Origin: Streptomyces toxytricini
GTDB lineage: Bacteria; Actinomycetota; Actinomycetes; Streptomycetales; Streptomycetaceae
NCBI RefSeq assembly: GCF_014649915.1
Contig: NZ_BMTY01000002.1
Coordinates: forward strand, 65,762-116,201
Reading direction: 5' to 3'
DNA length: 50,440 nt
Below the pieces are notes generated by a model. That model was not told where the DNA came from, made no database searches, and was given only the letters and a program-made list of their open reading frames with translations. Below are positions 16,052 to 24,668 of the stretch, piece after piece; the first letter of the stretch is position 1; each line of letters opens with the position of its first letter. Position numbers and translations under genes: made by a program.

Positions 16052-17089
16052 TCAGCCCGCCCGACCCGCGGCGCCGGACTTCTTCTCGCTGTCGAGCATG
16101 GCCATGCCCTCGGCGTCGAAGCGGGTGCCGGCGACCTCCTCGGCGGGCACGGCCCGCTCGATCTCGGCGACGTCCTCGGCGGTCAGCTCCAGCGACAGCG
16201 CGCCGAGGGCCTCGGCCAGCTGGTCGCGGCGGCGGGAGCCGACGACGGGGACGATGTCCCTGCCCTGGGCCATCGCCCAGCCGATCGCCAGCTGCGAGGT
16301 GGTGACGCCCTTGGCCTCGGCGACCTTGCCGAGCGCGGCGACCAGCTGGAGGTTGCGGTCGAGGTTCTCGCCGCTGAAGCGCGGGAAGTTGCTGCGGCCG
16401 TCGTCCTTGGCGGTGGCGCGCTGGTGGTTCCAGCGGCCCGACAGCAGGCCGCGGGCGAGGACGCCGTACGCGGTGACGGCCGTGCCCAGCTCGCGGGCGG
16501 TCGGCAGGATCTCGTCCTCGATCGAGCGGGACAGCAGCGAGTACTCGATCTGGAGGTCCGCGATCGGGTGCACGGCGGAGGCGCGGCGCAGGGTCTCCGC
16601 GCCGATCTCGGACAGGCCGATGTGGCGGACGTAGCCGGCCTCGACCATATCCTTGATCGCGCCGATGGTCTCCTCGATCGGCACCGCCGGGTCCAGGCGG
16701 GCCGGGCGGTAGACGTCGACGTAGTCGGTGCCGAGCCGCTGGAGGGTCTGCGCCAGGGAGTTCTTGACCGCCTCCGGGCGGTTGTCCACGCCGAGGATGC
16801 CGCCCGCCGGGTCGCGCAGGACGCCGAACTTGACGCTGAGGGTGAGCTGCTCGCGGTCGTGGCTCTGCAGCACCTCGCGCACCAGGAGCTCGTTGTGGCC
16901 GCTCCCGTAGAAGTCGCCGGTGTCGAGGAGGGTGATGCCCGCCTCGATGGCGGCGTGCGCGGTGGCGACCCCCTCGGCCCGGTCGGCGGGGCCGTAGAAG
17001 TCGGACATGGACATCAGGCCGAGGCCGAGAGCGGAAACCTCGGGGCCGGCCGAACCAAGCGATCGAAGCTGAGTCATATCGCAGAGCAT
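16052..17089 (-). CDS. Aldo/keto reductase
   Basis: 345 residues of the AKR family (GLGLMSMSDFYG, LLDTGDFYGSGHNE, NPIE-like NRPEAVKNSLAQTLQRLGTDYVDVY). Catalytic Asp56, Tyr61 and Lys87 are present. The usual active-site His is Ala130 in YRPARLDP, which I recall as a feature of this subfamily. These enzymes reduce aldehydes or quinones with NADPH. The ATG at 17089 has GAAGGG seven bases upstream; an ATG at 17077 is a shorter alternative. It is coupled to NAT copy 3. In this cluster it could reduce the aldehyde made by the LuxC/LuxE-like pair, which is inference. Confidence 0.88.
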   Translation of the reverse strand: MLCDMTQLRSLGSAGPEVSALGLGLMSMSDFYGPADRAEGVATAHAAIEAGITLLDTGDFYGSGHNELLVREVLQSHDREQLTLSVKFGVLRDPAGGILGVDNRPEAVKNSLAQTLQRLGTDYVDVYRPARLDPAVPIEETIGAIKDMVEAGYVRHIGLSEIGAETLRRASAVHPIADLQIEYSLLSRSIEDEILPTARELGTAVTAYGVLARGLLSGRWNHQRATAKDDGRSNFPRFSGENLDRNLQLVAALGKVAEAKGVTTSQLAIGWAMAQGRDIVPVVGSRRRDQLAEALGALSLELTAEDVAEIERAVPAEEVAGTRFDAEGMAMLDSEKKSGAAGRAG

Positions 17090-17099
17090 TGCGCCGCCC

Positions 17100-17114
17100 T
17101 TCTGCGAAGCAGAA
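17100..17114. promoter_or_regulatory. Palindrome TTCTGC-gaa-GCAGAA at the start of the aldo/keto reductase gene
   Basis: A perfect 6-bp-arm palindrome lies 11 bases upstream of the aldo/keto reductase ATG, overlapping its ribosome-site region, in the divergent space shared with the quinone-reductase-like gene. It is a candidate operator or RNA hairpin; no regulator gene is adjacent. Confidence 0.45.
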
Positions 17115-17218
17115 ACAATTTCCGGCCGCTGTGTCAGGTCGCGGGAAAACACGAATGGCCGGATATCGACGGGTGCCCGGCTTTACAACGGGACACGCGC
17201 GCGCAGATCATGGAATGC

Positions 17219-18160
17219 ATGACAGAAACCATGCGCACGGTGCGTCAGGAAGCCCTCGGCGGCGCCGAAGTCCTCAACCTGACGGATTCTCCGATCCCCG
17301 CTCCCAATGCCACCGAAATCCTGGTAAAGACGCACGCCGCCGGCGTGAATCCGATCGACTGGAAGATCCGCGAATACGGTTTGTGGCTCACCCCGCCGTT
17401 CGGCGTCGGCTGGGACGTGTCCGGCACGGTCGTGGCCGTCTCGCCCGGCGAGAACCGCTTCAAGGTCGGCGACGAGGTCTTCGGCCTGCCCGCCTTCCCG
17501 AACGAGGCCGCCGGGTACTCCGAGTACGTCGCCGGGCCGGCCCGCCACTTCGCCCGCAAGCCGTCCGCCCTCGACCACGTGCAGGCGGCCGCCCTCCCGA
17601 TGGCCGCGCTGACGGCCTGGCAGGCGCTCGTCGACGGCGCGGACATCCAGCCGGGCCAGCGCGTCCTGGTCCACGCGGCGGCCGGCGGCGTCGGCCACCT
17701 CGCCGTGCAGATCGCCAAGGCCCGCGGGGCGTACGTCATCGGCACCGCCAGCGCCGCCAAGCACGACGTGCTGCGCGAGCTCGGCGCCGACGAGGTCGTC
17801 GACTACACCGCGGTGGACTTCACCGAGGCCGTCAAGGACGTCGACGTCGTCCTCGACCTGATCGGCGGCGAGTACGAGGACCGCTCCCTGCGCACCCTGC
17901 GCCCGGGCGGCACCTACATCGGCGTGATCAACCCGCTGGCCCTGGACGAGATCAGGGCCAAGGCGCAGGCCCTGGGCCTGCGCGGCATCACGGTCAACGT
18001 GGCACCCGACCACGCGGTCCTGGAGCAGGTGGCGGCCCTCGCCGAAGAGGGCCGGCTGCGCCCGCTCGTCGCCGGCACCTTCCCGCTCCAGGACGTCCGC
18101 GAGGCGCACGAACTGAGCCAGTCCCAGCGCGCCACCGGCAAGATCGTCCTCACCTTCTGA
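17219..18160 (+). CDS. NADPH:quinone reductase-like (zinc-free MDR) oxidoreductase
   Basis: About 313 residues of the medium-chain dehydrogenase/reductase superfamily. The N-terminal GroES-like domain includes HAAGVNPIDWKIRE, and the nucleotide-binding segment is VLVHAAAGGVGHLAVQIAKA. Zinc-binding cysteines are absent, as in quinone oxidoreductases. It reduces quinones or enones with NADPH. The start is uncertain: ATGs at 17210, 17219 and 17231 are all in frame and none has a strong ribosome site; 17219 is a compromise. It is divergent from the aldo/keto reductase and ends at a shared bidirectional hairpin. It may protect against quinoid intermediates of the pathway. Confidence 0.85.
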   Translation: MTETMRTVRQEALGGAEVLNLTDSPIPAPNATEILVKTHAAGVNPIDWKIREYGLWLTPPFGVGWDVSGTVVAVSPGENRFKVGDEVFGLPAFPNEAAGYSEYVAGPARHFARKPSALDHVQAAALPMAALTAWQALVDGADIQPGQRVLVHAAAGGVGHLAVQIAKARGAYVIGTASAAKHDVLRELGADEVVDYTAVDFTEAVKDVDVVLDLIGGEYEDRSLRTLRPGGTYIGVINPLALDEIRAKAQALGLRGITVNVAPDHAVLEQVAALAEEGRLRPLVAGTFPLQDVREAHELSQSQRATGKIVLTF

Positions 18161-18185
18161 CCCGCCCGGGCCGGAAACCGCCGAA

Positions 18186-18222
18186 GGGGCGGCGGGGACA
18201 CGGAAAGTGTCCCCGCCGCCCC
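18186..18222. terminator. Perfect 16-bp bidirectional hairpin
   Basis: Stem ggggcggcggggacac, loop ggaaa and exact complement. It lies between the convergent ends of the quinone-reductase-like gene (18160) and the FAD hydroxylase gene (18245). Confidence 0.93.
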
Positions 18223-18244
18223 TCCTGCGTGCGCCGTCCGGCGG

Positions 18245-19441
18245 TCAGCCGGCCTCCGGGGCGGCCGGGTCGAGGCCCTCGCGGCCGTGCAGCCAGGCCA
18301 CCTCGTCGTACATGGCCCCGGGCGTCAGGGAGGACAGCATCGCGTTGCGCTCCGCCCGGGCCGGGCCCGCCGCGTGGTAGAGGCGGCGGCCCATCTCGCG
18401 GGCCACCAGCTGGACGCGGGCGGTGCGTTCGCGGCGGGCCGCGCCGTACTTCTCCAGGCGCTGCTCGAAATCGGCCGGGCAGCCGTCCAGCAGCCCCGAC
18501 AGCACCACCGCGTCCTCGACCGCCTGGCAGGCCCCCTGGGCGGCGTACTGGAGCATCGGGTGCGCGGCGTCGCCGAGGAGGGCGACGCGGCCCTCGGTCC
18601 ACCGGTCGACCGGGTCCCGGTCGCACAGCACCCACGCCTTCCAGTCCCGGCCCAGCTCCAGCAGCCGGCGGGCGGCGCCCGAAAGCTCCGGGAAGGCCGC
18701 CAGCACGTCGCCGTCACCGGTCGGGACGCCCGCCACCGCCTCTGCGGCGCCGTCGTCACGGGTCGCGGCGAGGTTCACGTACCGGCCCGAGGAGACCGGG
18801 TAGTGGACGAAGTGCCACTTCGGGCCGGCCCACAGCGTCACGGCATTCGGCCGGAGCTCCTGCGGAACCTCCTCCGCCGGGATCACCGTGCGGTAGATCG
18901 TGTGCCCCGACACCCGCGGCGCGCCGTCCCCGACGAGCTGCCGCCGCACCGCCGAGTGCAGGCCGTCCGCGCCGATCAGGGCGTCGCCGGTGACGCGGCG
19001 GCCGTCGGCCAGGACCGCGGCGGCCGTCCCGGCCCGCTGCTCGTAGCCGACGACGTGGTGGCGGCCCAGCAGCTCCACGCCGGGGTGCCGGCGGACGGCC
19101 TCCAGCAGCGGCAGGTACAGGTCCACGCGGTGCACCACGGCGTACGGGTTCCCGAAGCGGGCGCGGTACTCCTGCCCCACCGGCATCGCGGCGACCCGCT
19201 CGCCGGTCGTGCCGTCCATGAACCGCAGCTCGTCGACGACGACCGCCCGGTCGCGGACCTCCCGGCCCACGCCGAGCAGGTCCAGCGCGCGGAAGGCGTT
19301 CGGGCCGAGCTGGATGCCGGCGCCGACCTCGGTGAAGACCTCCCGGCGCTCCAGGACCGTGACCCGGTGCCCGCGCCGGGCCAGCCCGAGCGCCGCGGCG
19401 AGGCCGCCGATGCCGCCGCCGGCGATGAGTATCTCGGCCAT
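18245..19441 (-). CDS. FAD-dependent aromatic hydroxylase (salicylate-hydroxylase/PhzS-like)
   Basis: 398 residues of the class A flavoprotein monooxygenases. The Rossmann GGGIGG (residues 8-13), the DG motif (IGADGLHSAVR) and the GD motif (VALLGDAAHPMLQYAAQGACQAVEDA) are all present. Relatives include salicylate 1-hydroxylase (decarboxylative hydroxylation), 3-hydroxybenzoate 6-hydroxylase and PhzS. With an aminobenzoate-producing core next door, a hydroxylation or oxidative decarboxylation of 3-hydroxyanthranilate or p-aminobenzoate is plausible but not proven. GAGGGGAGTGAG precedes the ATG. It follows aroA by 23 bases and is probably co-transcribed with it. Confidence 0.88.
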   Translation of the reverse strand: MAEILIAGGGIGGLAAALGLARRGHRVTVLERREVFTEVGAGIQLGPNAFRALDLLGVGREVRDRAVVVDELRFMDGTTGERVAAMPVGQEYRARFGNPYAVVHRVDLYLPLLEAVRRHPGVELLGRHHVVGYEQRAGTAAAVLADGRRVTGDALIGADGLHSAVRRQLVGDGAPRVSGHTIYRTVIPAEEVPQELRPNAVTLWAGPKWHFVHYPVSSGRYVNLAATRDDGAAEAVAGVPTGDGDVLAAFPELSGAARRLLELGRDWKAWVLCDRDPVDRWTEGRVALLGDAAHPMLQYAAQGACQAVEDAVVLSGLLDGCPADFEQRLEKYGAARRERTARVQLVAREMGRRLYHAAGPARAERNAMLSSLTPGAMYDEVAWLHGREGLDPAAPEAG

Positions 19442-19464
19442 GGGATCTCACTCCCCTCTCGTTG

Positions 19465-20730
19465 TCAGTGGCGGACCGTGCTCGCGTGGGCCGGGAAGAG
19501 CCGGCCCAGTTCGGCGTGGAAGCCGGGGAAGGTCTTGGCGACGCAGGCGGGGTCGTCGAGCGTGATGCCGGCGGTGCGCAGGCCCAGCACCGAGAACGCC
19601 ATCGCGATCCGGTGGTCCCGGCGGCAGGCGATCCGGGCGGGCGCCGGCGCCCCCGGGTGGACGGTGATCCAGTCCCGCCCGGACTCGGTGCGGATGCCGC
19701 AGGCGCGCAGGTTCTCCTCGACGGCGGCGATCCGGTCGGACTCCTTCAGCCGGGCGTGCCCGATGCCGCGGACGGTGATCGGGGCGTCGGCGAGCGGGGC
19801 GATCGCGCCCAGCGTCATGAACGTGTCGGAGATGTCGCCCATGTCGACGTCGAAGCCGCCGCGGAGCGCGCCCGTCCCGGTGACGGTGGTCGTGTCCTCG
19901 CCGATCTCGACGCGGGCCCCGGCCCGCCGCAGCACCTCGGTGAAGCCGAGGTCGCCCTGGACGCTGGAGCGCCCGAGGCCCGGCACGGCCACGGCGGTGC
20001 CGGTGACGGCCGCAGCCGCGAAGAAGTACGAGGCGGTGGAGGCGTCGGGCTCGACGTCGAGCTGCGCTGCCCGGTAGCCGCCGGGCAGCACCTGGATCAC
20101 GCCGTCGTCGAACTCGTCGACGTACGCGCCGAAGCGGCGCATCAGCGCCATCGTCATGTCGATGTACGGGCGGCTGACCAGCCCGGCGCCGCGCACGGTC
20201 AGCGGCTCGCGCATCAGCGGCCCCGCCATCAGCAGGCCCGTCAGGTACTGGCTGCTCAGCGAGGCGTCCACGGTGAGGTCCCCGCCCGGCAGCCCGGCGG
20301 CGCGGACGGTCATCGGCAGCCCGCCGACCGGCTCCGACACCTCGGCGGACGCGCCGAGCCGGCCGAGCGCCTCCGCGAGCGGGCGCAGGGGGCGGGCGCG
20401 CAGCTGGCCGGTGCCGTCGAAGGTGAACGTGCCGCGGCCGGCGGCCGCGAAGGGCGGCAGGAAGCGGGCGGCGGTTCCGGCGTCCTCGCACCACACCGAG
20501 CCTCCGGCGGCCGGTGCGCCGCCCGTCCCGGCGACCTTCCAGGCCGCGTCGCCGTCCTCGGCCCCGATGTGCACGCCGAGCCCGGCGAGCGCCTCCCGGA
20601 AGGCGAGGGTGTCGTCGCTGACGAGGGGGGCCCGCAGCAGCGAGACCCCGTCGGCGGCGGCCGCGAGGAGCAGCGCGCGGTTGGTGATGCTCTTGGAGCC
20701 CGGGATACGGGCGGTCAGTACGGGGTTCAC
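19465..20730 (-). CDS. aroA: 3-phosphoshikimate 1-carboxyvinyltransferase (EPSP synthase), cluster copy
   Basis: 421 residues. Signature elements are PGSKSITNRALLL near the N-terminus, DAGTAARF, SLSSQYLTG, ARLKESDRI and RRDHRIAMAF. The enzyme joins phosphoenolpyruvate to shikimate-3-phosphate, the step before chorismate. A Streptomyces genome would also be expected to have a housekeeping copy, so this one probably serves precursor supply with phzC. The GTG start follows CCGGGAG. It lies upstream of the FAD hydroxylase. The 244-base gap toward the SDR gene holds only GC-rich sequence with no feature I can name. Confidence 0.92.
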   Translation of the reverse strand: MNPVLTARIPGSKSITNRALLLAAAADGVSLLRAPLVSDDTLAFREALAGLGVHIGAEDGDAAWKVAGTGGAPAAGGSVWCEDAGTAARFLPPFAAAGRGTFTFDGTGQLRARPLRPLAEALGRLGASAEVSEPVGGLPMTVRAAGLPGGDLTVDASLSSQYLTGLLMAGPLMREPLTVRGAGLVSRPYIDMTMALMRRFGAYVDEFDDGVIQVLPGGYRAAQLDVEPDASTASYFFAAAAVTGTAVAVPGLGRSSVQGDLGFTEVLRRAGARVEIGEDTTTVTGTGALRGGFDVDMGDISDTFMTLGAIAPLADAPITVRGIGHARLKESDRIAAVEENLRACGIRTESGRDWITVHPGAPAPARIACRRDHRIAMAFSVLGLRTAGITLDDPACVAKTFPGFHAELGRLFPAHASTVRH

Positions 20731-20974
20731 GGGTGCTCCCGGTGTCGGTGTCCGGCGCCGCGGCCGGCGCGGAACGGGGTCCGGCCGGCGGGGCGGGACC
20801 AGCCCGGGTCGCCCGCACGGCGGTGGGCGGGACGGTTTCCGGGGGCGCCGCCGCCGGGGGCCGCGGGGGTGGTCGGGGTGGATCGGGGTCGGGGGCTGCT
20901 CACCGCTTCCTCAGGGCTCCTCTGCTCGGCCGGTGCGGGGGTGTGCCGGTCCGGCCGGTCGCGTCGCTCGCCGG

Positions 20975-21676
20975 TCACTCGCCGGTCTTGCGGTCGAGCA
21001 CCAGGTCGTGCCCGACGATGTACGCGGCGGCGTCGGAGCAGAGCCAGACGACGGTGTCGGCGATCTCCTCGACGCTGGCGCCCCGGCCGAGCGGGCAGGG
21101 GCTGATGGCGTTGATGCGGACGCCCCGGGAGGCGTACTCGCGGGCGGCGGTCCGCGTGACGGCGCTGACGGCGGCCGTGGAGGCCGCGTACGCGCCGAGC
21201 CCGGGCAGCATGCCCTGGGCGCCGATGTTGCTGGCGGTGTTGACGATGACGCCGCCGCCGGCGCCCTCCATGTGGGCGATCTCGTGCTTCATCGACAGCC
21301 ACACGCCGGTCAGGTTCGCGGTCAGGTTCTGCGCCCAGGCGGCTTCGTCGATGTCGGCGACCGGCTGGGCGGGGCCCAGTTCCGTGGTGTTGTTGAAGGC
21401 GACGTGCAGTCCGCCGTGGCGGCGGACCGTCTCGGCGACGGCGTGGGCAGCGCCCGCCCCGAACCCGGCGGTGGCGTCGGAGACGTCGGCGACGACGCAG
21501 TCGGCGAGGCCGCCGGCGTCGCGGATCAGCTTGACCGTTCCCTCCAGGGTCTCGGGGTGGCGGCCGGCCACCACCACGAGTCCGCCGAGCCGGGCGAAGG
21601 CGAGCGCCGCGGCACGGCCGATTCCCTCGCCCCCGCCGGTGACGAGGACGACCTTGCCGTCGAAGCGTTCAGACAT
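20975..21676 (-). CDS. Short-chain dehydrogenase/reductase lacking the catalytic lysine
   Basis: 233 residues with a normal Rossmann start (VLVTGGGEGIGRAAALAF). The usual NNAG is NNTT. Ser149 and Tyr163 of the active site are kept, but the YxxxK motif reads YAAST: the lysine is Thr167 (codon ACG at 21178-21176). The C-terminal segment ISPCPLGRGASVEEIADTV is also shorter than normal. It may be a pseudo-enzyme, bind a nucleotide for another role, or catalyse a reaction that does not need the lysine. The ATG at 21676 has AGGAG eight bases upstream. It is the first minus-strand gene before aroA and divergent from the DUF1857 gene. Confidence 0.85.
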   Translation of the reverse strand: MSERFDGKVVLVTGGGEGIGRAAALAFARLGGLVVVAGRHPETLEGTVKLIRDAGGLADCVVADVSDATAGFGAGAAHAVAETVRRHGGLHVAFNNTTELGPAQPVADIDEAAWAQNLTANLTGVWLSMKHEIAHMEGAGGGVIVNTASNIGAQGMLPGLGAYAASTAAVSAVTRTAAREYASRGVRINAISPCPLGRGASVEEIADTVVWLCSDAAAYIVGHDLVLDRKTGE

Positions 21677-21835
21677 CAGCGTGCTCCTGATTCTCCGCGT
21701 CGGATTCTCGGGAAGGCGCTCGGGCGAACGCCGCCGACCGACCGTCACCCTGCAAGGCGGCGGGGTCTCCTGGGCAGTCCGGCCGGTTCACTTCGTCAGG
21801 TTCCGGGAGCAGGTGACGTAATCCCCCGACCGTCT

Positions 21836-21864
21836 TTGACAGCTCCGGCCGGGCGGTCGATGCT
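21836..21864 (+). promoter_or_regulatory. Candidate promoter for the DUF1857 gene
   Basis: TTGACA, a perfect -35 box, is followed after 17 bases by GATGCT as a weak -10. The predicted leader is about 27 bases. The opposite strand nearby carries CTGACGAAGTG (plus-strand CACTTCGTCAG, 21789-21799), which resembles the boxes upstream of phzC and the luxE-like gene. Confidence 0.5.
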
Positions 21865-21897
21865 GCACGCCGGGCCACCGGCGGAAAAGGGAGACCA

Positions 21898-22392
21898 ATG
21901 CTGACGCTTTCATGGACTCGACCGGTTGTCTGCGCAGGTCAGGACGGGTCTTCGGGCCCCACGCGGGAGAGCCTCTGGCAGGCTCTGCTGCACAAGGCGG
22001 AGTTTCCCACCGGATATGTTCCCGCCATTACGCAATGCCGGATCAACGAGCGCTACCCCGATGGATTCCTACGGGAAATCCGGCGCGGGAACGCGACGTT
22101 CCTGCAGCGGGTCATCCCCCAGGAGAGCGCCGGCCGCATTACCTACCGGCACCTGGACGACACCGACATCGCGGAGATACGCAACGAGATCGGCGAGGAC
22201 GCCGACGGCCGCCTCACCCTGACGCTGAGCATCACCCTGACCGAGCGCCCGGTGGCGGCGGTGCTCGCCCAGAACACCTATCTGCGGGACCTGGACGCCG
22301 ACTTCCACGCCACCCTGGACGCCATGACGGAGGGCCTCAACCGGGTCATGATGCGCGCGAAGGCGGCCCCCCACGGCCCGGACGGGCCGTGA
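21898..22392 (+). CDS. AtaL/DUF1857-like SRPBCC-fold protein
   Basis: 164 residues. The middle and C-terminal pattern ([54 protein letters not shown] and a terminal amphipathic helix) matches what I recall of DUF1857, named after AtaL of acetylaranotin biosynthesis. This is a START/SRPBCC-like ligand-binding fold. Its chemical role is not established; related folds act as cyclases, aromatases or binders of hydrophobic intermediates. AAAGGGAG precedes the ATG. It is the only single plus-strand gene in the middle of the cluster, convergent with the phzC operon end (33-base gap). Family assignment is by memory of sequence style and is moderate. Confidence 0.65.
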   Translation: MLTLSWTRPVVCAGQDGSSGPTRESLWQALLHKAEFPTGYVPAITQCRINERYPDGFLREIRRGNATFLQRVIPQESAGRITYRHLDDTDIAEIRNEIGEDADGRLTLTLSITLTERPVAAVLAQNTYLRDLDADFHATLDAMTEGLNRVMMRAKAAPHGPDGP

Positions 22393-22425
22393 GGGGCCGC
22401 ACGCGTACGCCGTGCCGGCGGCGGC

Positions 22426-22788
22426 TCAGTCCCGGCCCGCCGGGGCGGCGGCCTCCGCGGCCTGCCGGAGCAGGCCGGGGCCGGGCAGCGCGGGCAGCGT
22501 GTGCACGCCCTCGACCACCGCCTCCACGTCGAAGACGGTGTACTGCACCGGGGTGCGCCCGATCAGCTCGGCGGCCCGCGGGGCCAGCGGCCGGGCCGCC
22601 GCCTCCGCGGACTCCCACAGCATCACCGCGCCCCAGCGCTCCGTCGCCGGGTCGGCGATCCAGAACTTCAGCCGCAGCCCCTCGACCCCGGCGAACCGGT
22701 CGACCGCCTCGTCGCGCAGGTACTCCCGCAGCGAGGCGATGCTGTGCCCGGACCCGGCCAGGTCCCACCAGGCGACGGTCGCCCTCAT
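22426..22788 (-). CDS. YdhR-like (dimeric alpha-beta barrel) small protein
   Basis: 120 residues, starting at an ATG that overlaps the phzE stop (ATGA), so it is made with PhzE. The segment [41 protein letters not shown] resembles YdhR/antibiotic-biosynthesis-monooxygenase-type ferredoxin-like folds. Such proteins act as cofactor-free monooxygenases or as small-molecule binders. It lies at the very end of the phzC-SDR-phzD-phzE operon, where a phenazine locus would have phzF. A step directly on the 3-hydroxyanthranilate-type product is attractive, but no catalytic residue can be named. Confidence 0.6.
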   Translation of the reverse strand: MRATVAWWDLAGSGHSIASLREYLRDEAVDRFAGVEGLRLKFWIADPATERWGAVMLWESAEAAARPLAPRAAELIGRTPVQYTVFDVEAVVEGVHTLPALPGPGLLRQAAEAAAPAGRD

Positions 22789-24668
22789 ACGAGCTGCTCG
22801 CTGAGCAGTCCGGACAGGGCGTCGGCGACGATGCGGACGCCGTCCTCGGTGAGCACCGACTCGGCGTGGAACTGCATCGAGCGGAAGCCGGGCCCGCGCA
22901 GCGCGTGCACCTCGCCGGTCTCCGCCTCCCGGCACACCTCGACCGTGCCGATGCCGGGCACCTCGACGGCGTCGGCTGCGCTCTGCGCGGCGAAGGTGTT
23001 GTAGAAGCCGACGCGTTCGCGCCGCCCGAACAGCTCGATCTCCCGCTGCACGCCCTGGTTGGGCTGCTCGCGGCGCCGCAGCGGGAAGCCGAGGCGGGTG
23101 CTGAGCACCTGGTGGCTCAGGCAGACCGCGAGGAACGGCCGGTGCTCCGCGAGGAGCGTGTCGACCGCGGCCCGCAGGTGCGCGATCTTCGGGTGGTGCG
23201 CGTCGCGCGGGTCGCCGGGCCCGGGGCCCATCACGACGAGGTCGTACGGGGCGAAGCTGTACGGCTCGTCGAAGCGGGTGACCGTGACGTCGGCCTCCAT
23301 CGCGCGCAGCTGGTGCTCGATCATCGCGGTGAAGGTGTCCTCCGCGTCGACCACGAGGACCTTGCGGCCCACCAGCAGCGGCACCGGCCGGGCCCGGGCG
23401 GAGTCGTCGTCCAGCCAGAAGCCGGCGATGGTCGCGTTGCGCCGGCTCAGGGCCTCCCGGACCTCCGGGTGGTCGCCGAAGCGGCGCGGTCCCGGCTGCT
23501 CGAACACGGCGAGCAGGCCGGACGCCTTGGCGCGGGTCTCGGCGACCTCGGACAGGGGGTCCGAGTGGCGCACGAGGGTCGCGCCGACGCCGATGCTCAT
23601 CCGGCCCGCCGCGTCGACGTCGGCGGTGCGGATGAGGATCGCCGAGTCCAGGGTCCGCTCGCTGCGCTCGTCCTGCCCGATGAGGGCGAGGACGCCGCTG
23701 TAGTAGCCGCGGCCCTGCGGCTCGTACCGCTTGATGACGCGGCCCGCGCTCTCCAGCGGGGAGCCGGTGACCGTCGGGGCGAACAGCGTCTCGTGCAGGA
23801 TCTCGCGGGGGTCCCGGTCGGTGCGGCCCTCGATGAAGTACTCGGTGTGTGCGAGGCGGGCCATCTCCTTGAGGTAGGGGCCGACGACCCGGCCGCCGGA
23901 CTCGCAGATCCGGGCCATCATCTTCAGTTCCTCGTCGACGACCATGTACAGCTCGTCGGCCTCCTTGCGGTCGGCGAGGAAGTCCATGACGCCGGGCAGC
24001 TCCGGGCCGGAGGCCGGGAACCGGTAGGTGCCGCTGATCGGGTTCATCACCGCGCGGCCGCCGCTGACGCTGACGTGGCGCTCGGGGGAGGCACCGATGA
24101 GCGTGCGTTCGCCGGTGTGGACGATGAACGTCCAGTACGCGCCGGTCTCGCGCTCCAGCAGCCGGCGGAAGATCCGCAGGGCGGCGGAGACGGAGTAGTC
24201 GCCGATGTCGGCGACGAAGGAGCGCTTCATCACGAAGTTCGCGCCCTCGCCGGTGCCGATCTCGTGCCGGATGACGCGGCGAACCGTTTCGGCATAGGTG
24301 TCGTCGTCGATGTCGAAGTCGCCGCCCGGCACCAGCTGCACCGGATCGTCCGGGATGCGCTCCAGGACGTCGGAGAGCGGCACCTGCGCCTGCTCGGCGA
24401 TCGCCATGGCGAGCAGCGGGGTGCCGTCGTCGGGCGCCTCGAAGCCGCGCTCGGCGAGCTGGCGGTAGGGGACCAGGGCGAGGACGTCCTGGCGGGCGCC
24501 GGCGCCCTCCGCGACGTCCCCGAGGGGGATGTCGGCGAGGGCCGCGGCCTCGGTGAACTCCCCCGTGAACAGGTCGAGGGTGCGGCCGACGGTGGTCTCG
24601 GGGCGGTGGACCAGCGCGAAGGCCGGCGGCCGGGGCACCAGGATCCGGTCCAGCAGGTCCTCGGTCAT
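22785..24668 (-). CDS. phzE: 2-amino-2-deoxyisochorismate (ADIC) synthase, PhzE type
   Basis: 627 residues, the usual PhzE length, with an N-terminal chorismate-binding (TrpE-like) domain and a C-terminal glutamine amidotransferase domain. In the first, [12 protein letters not shown] and [14 protein letters not shown] are the active-site blocks. In the second, AVCLSHQVL carries the nucleophilic Cys and MQFHAESVL the His-Glu pair. The domain order (synthase first) is that of PhzE and opposite to the PabAB protein at 28616-30760. It makes ADIC from chorismate and glutamine. The start overlaps the phzD stop by four bases. In phenazine, calcimycin and benzoxazole clusters this enzyme feeds PhzD-type isochorismatases, as here. 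Confidence 0.93.
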   Translation of the reverse strand: MTEDLLDRILVPRPPAFALVHRPETTVGRTLDLFTGEFTEAAALADIPLGDVAEGAGARQDVLALVPYRQLAERGFEAPDDGTPLLAMAIAEQAQVPLSDVLERIPDDPVQLVPGGDFDIDDDTYAETVRRVIRHEIGTGEGANFVMKRSFVADIGDYSVSAALRIFRRLLERETGAYWTFIVHTGERTLIGASPERHVSVSGGRAVMNPISGTYRFPASGPELPGVMDFLADRKEADELYMVVDEELKMMARICESGGRVVGPYLKEMARLAHTEYFIEGRTDRDPREILHETLFAPTVTGSPLESAGRVIKRYEPQGRGYYSGVLALIGQDERSERTLDSAILIRTADVDAAGRMSIGVGATLVRHSDPLSEVAETRAKASGLLAVFEQPGPRRFGDHPEVREALSRRNATIAGFWLDDDSARARPVPLLVGRKVLVVDAEDTFTAMIEHQLRAMEADVTVTRFDEPYSFAPYDLVVMGPGPGDPRDAHHPKIAHLRAAVDTLLAEHRPFLAVCLSHQVLSTRLGFPLRRREQPNQGVQREIELFGRRERVGFYNTFAAQSAADAVEVPGIGTVEVCREAETGEVHALRGPGFRSMQFHAESVLTEDGVRIVADALSGLLSEQLV

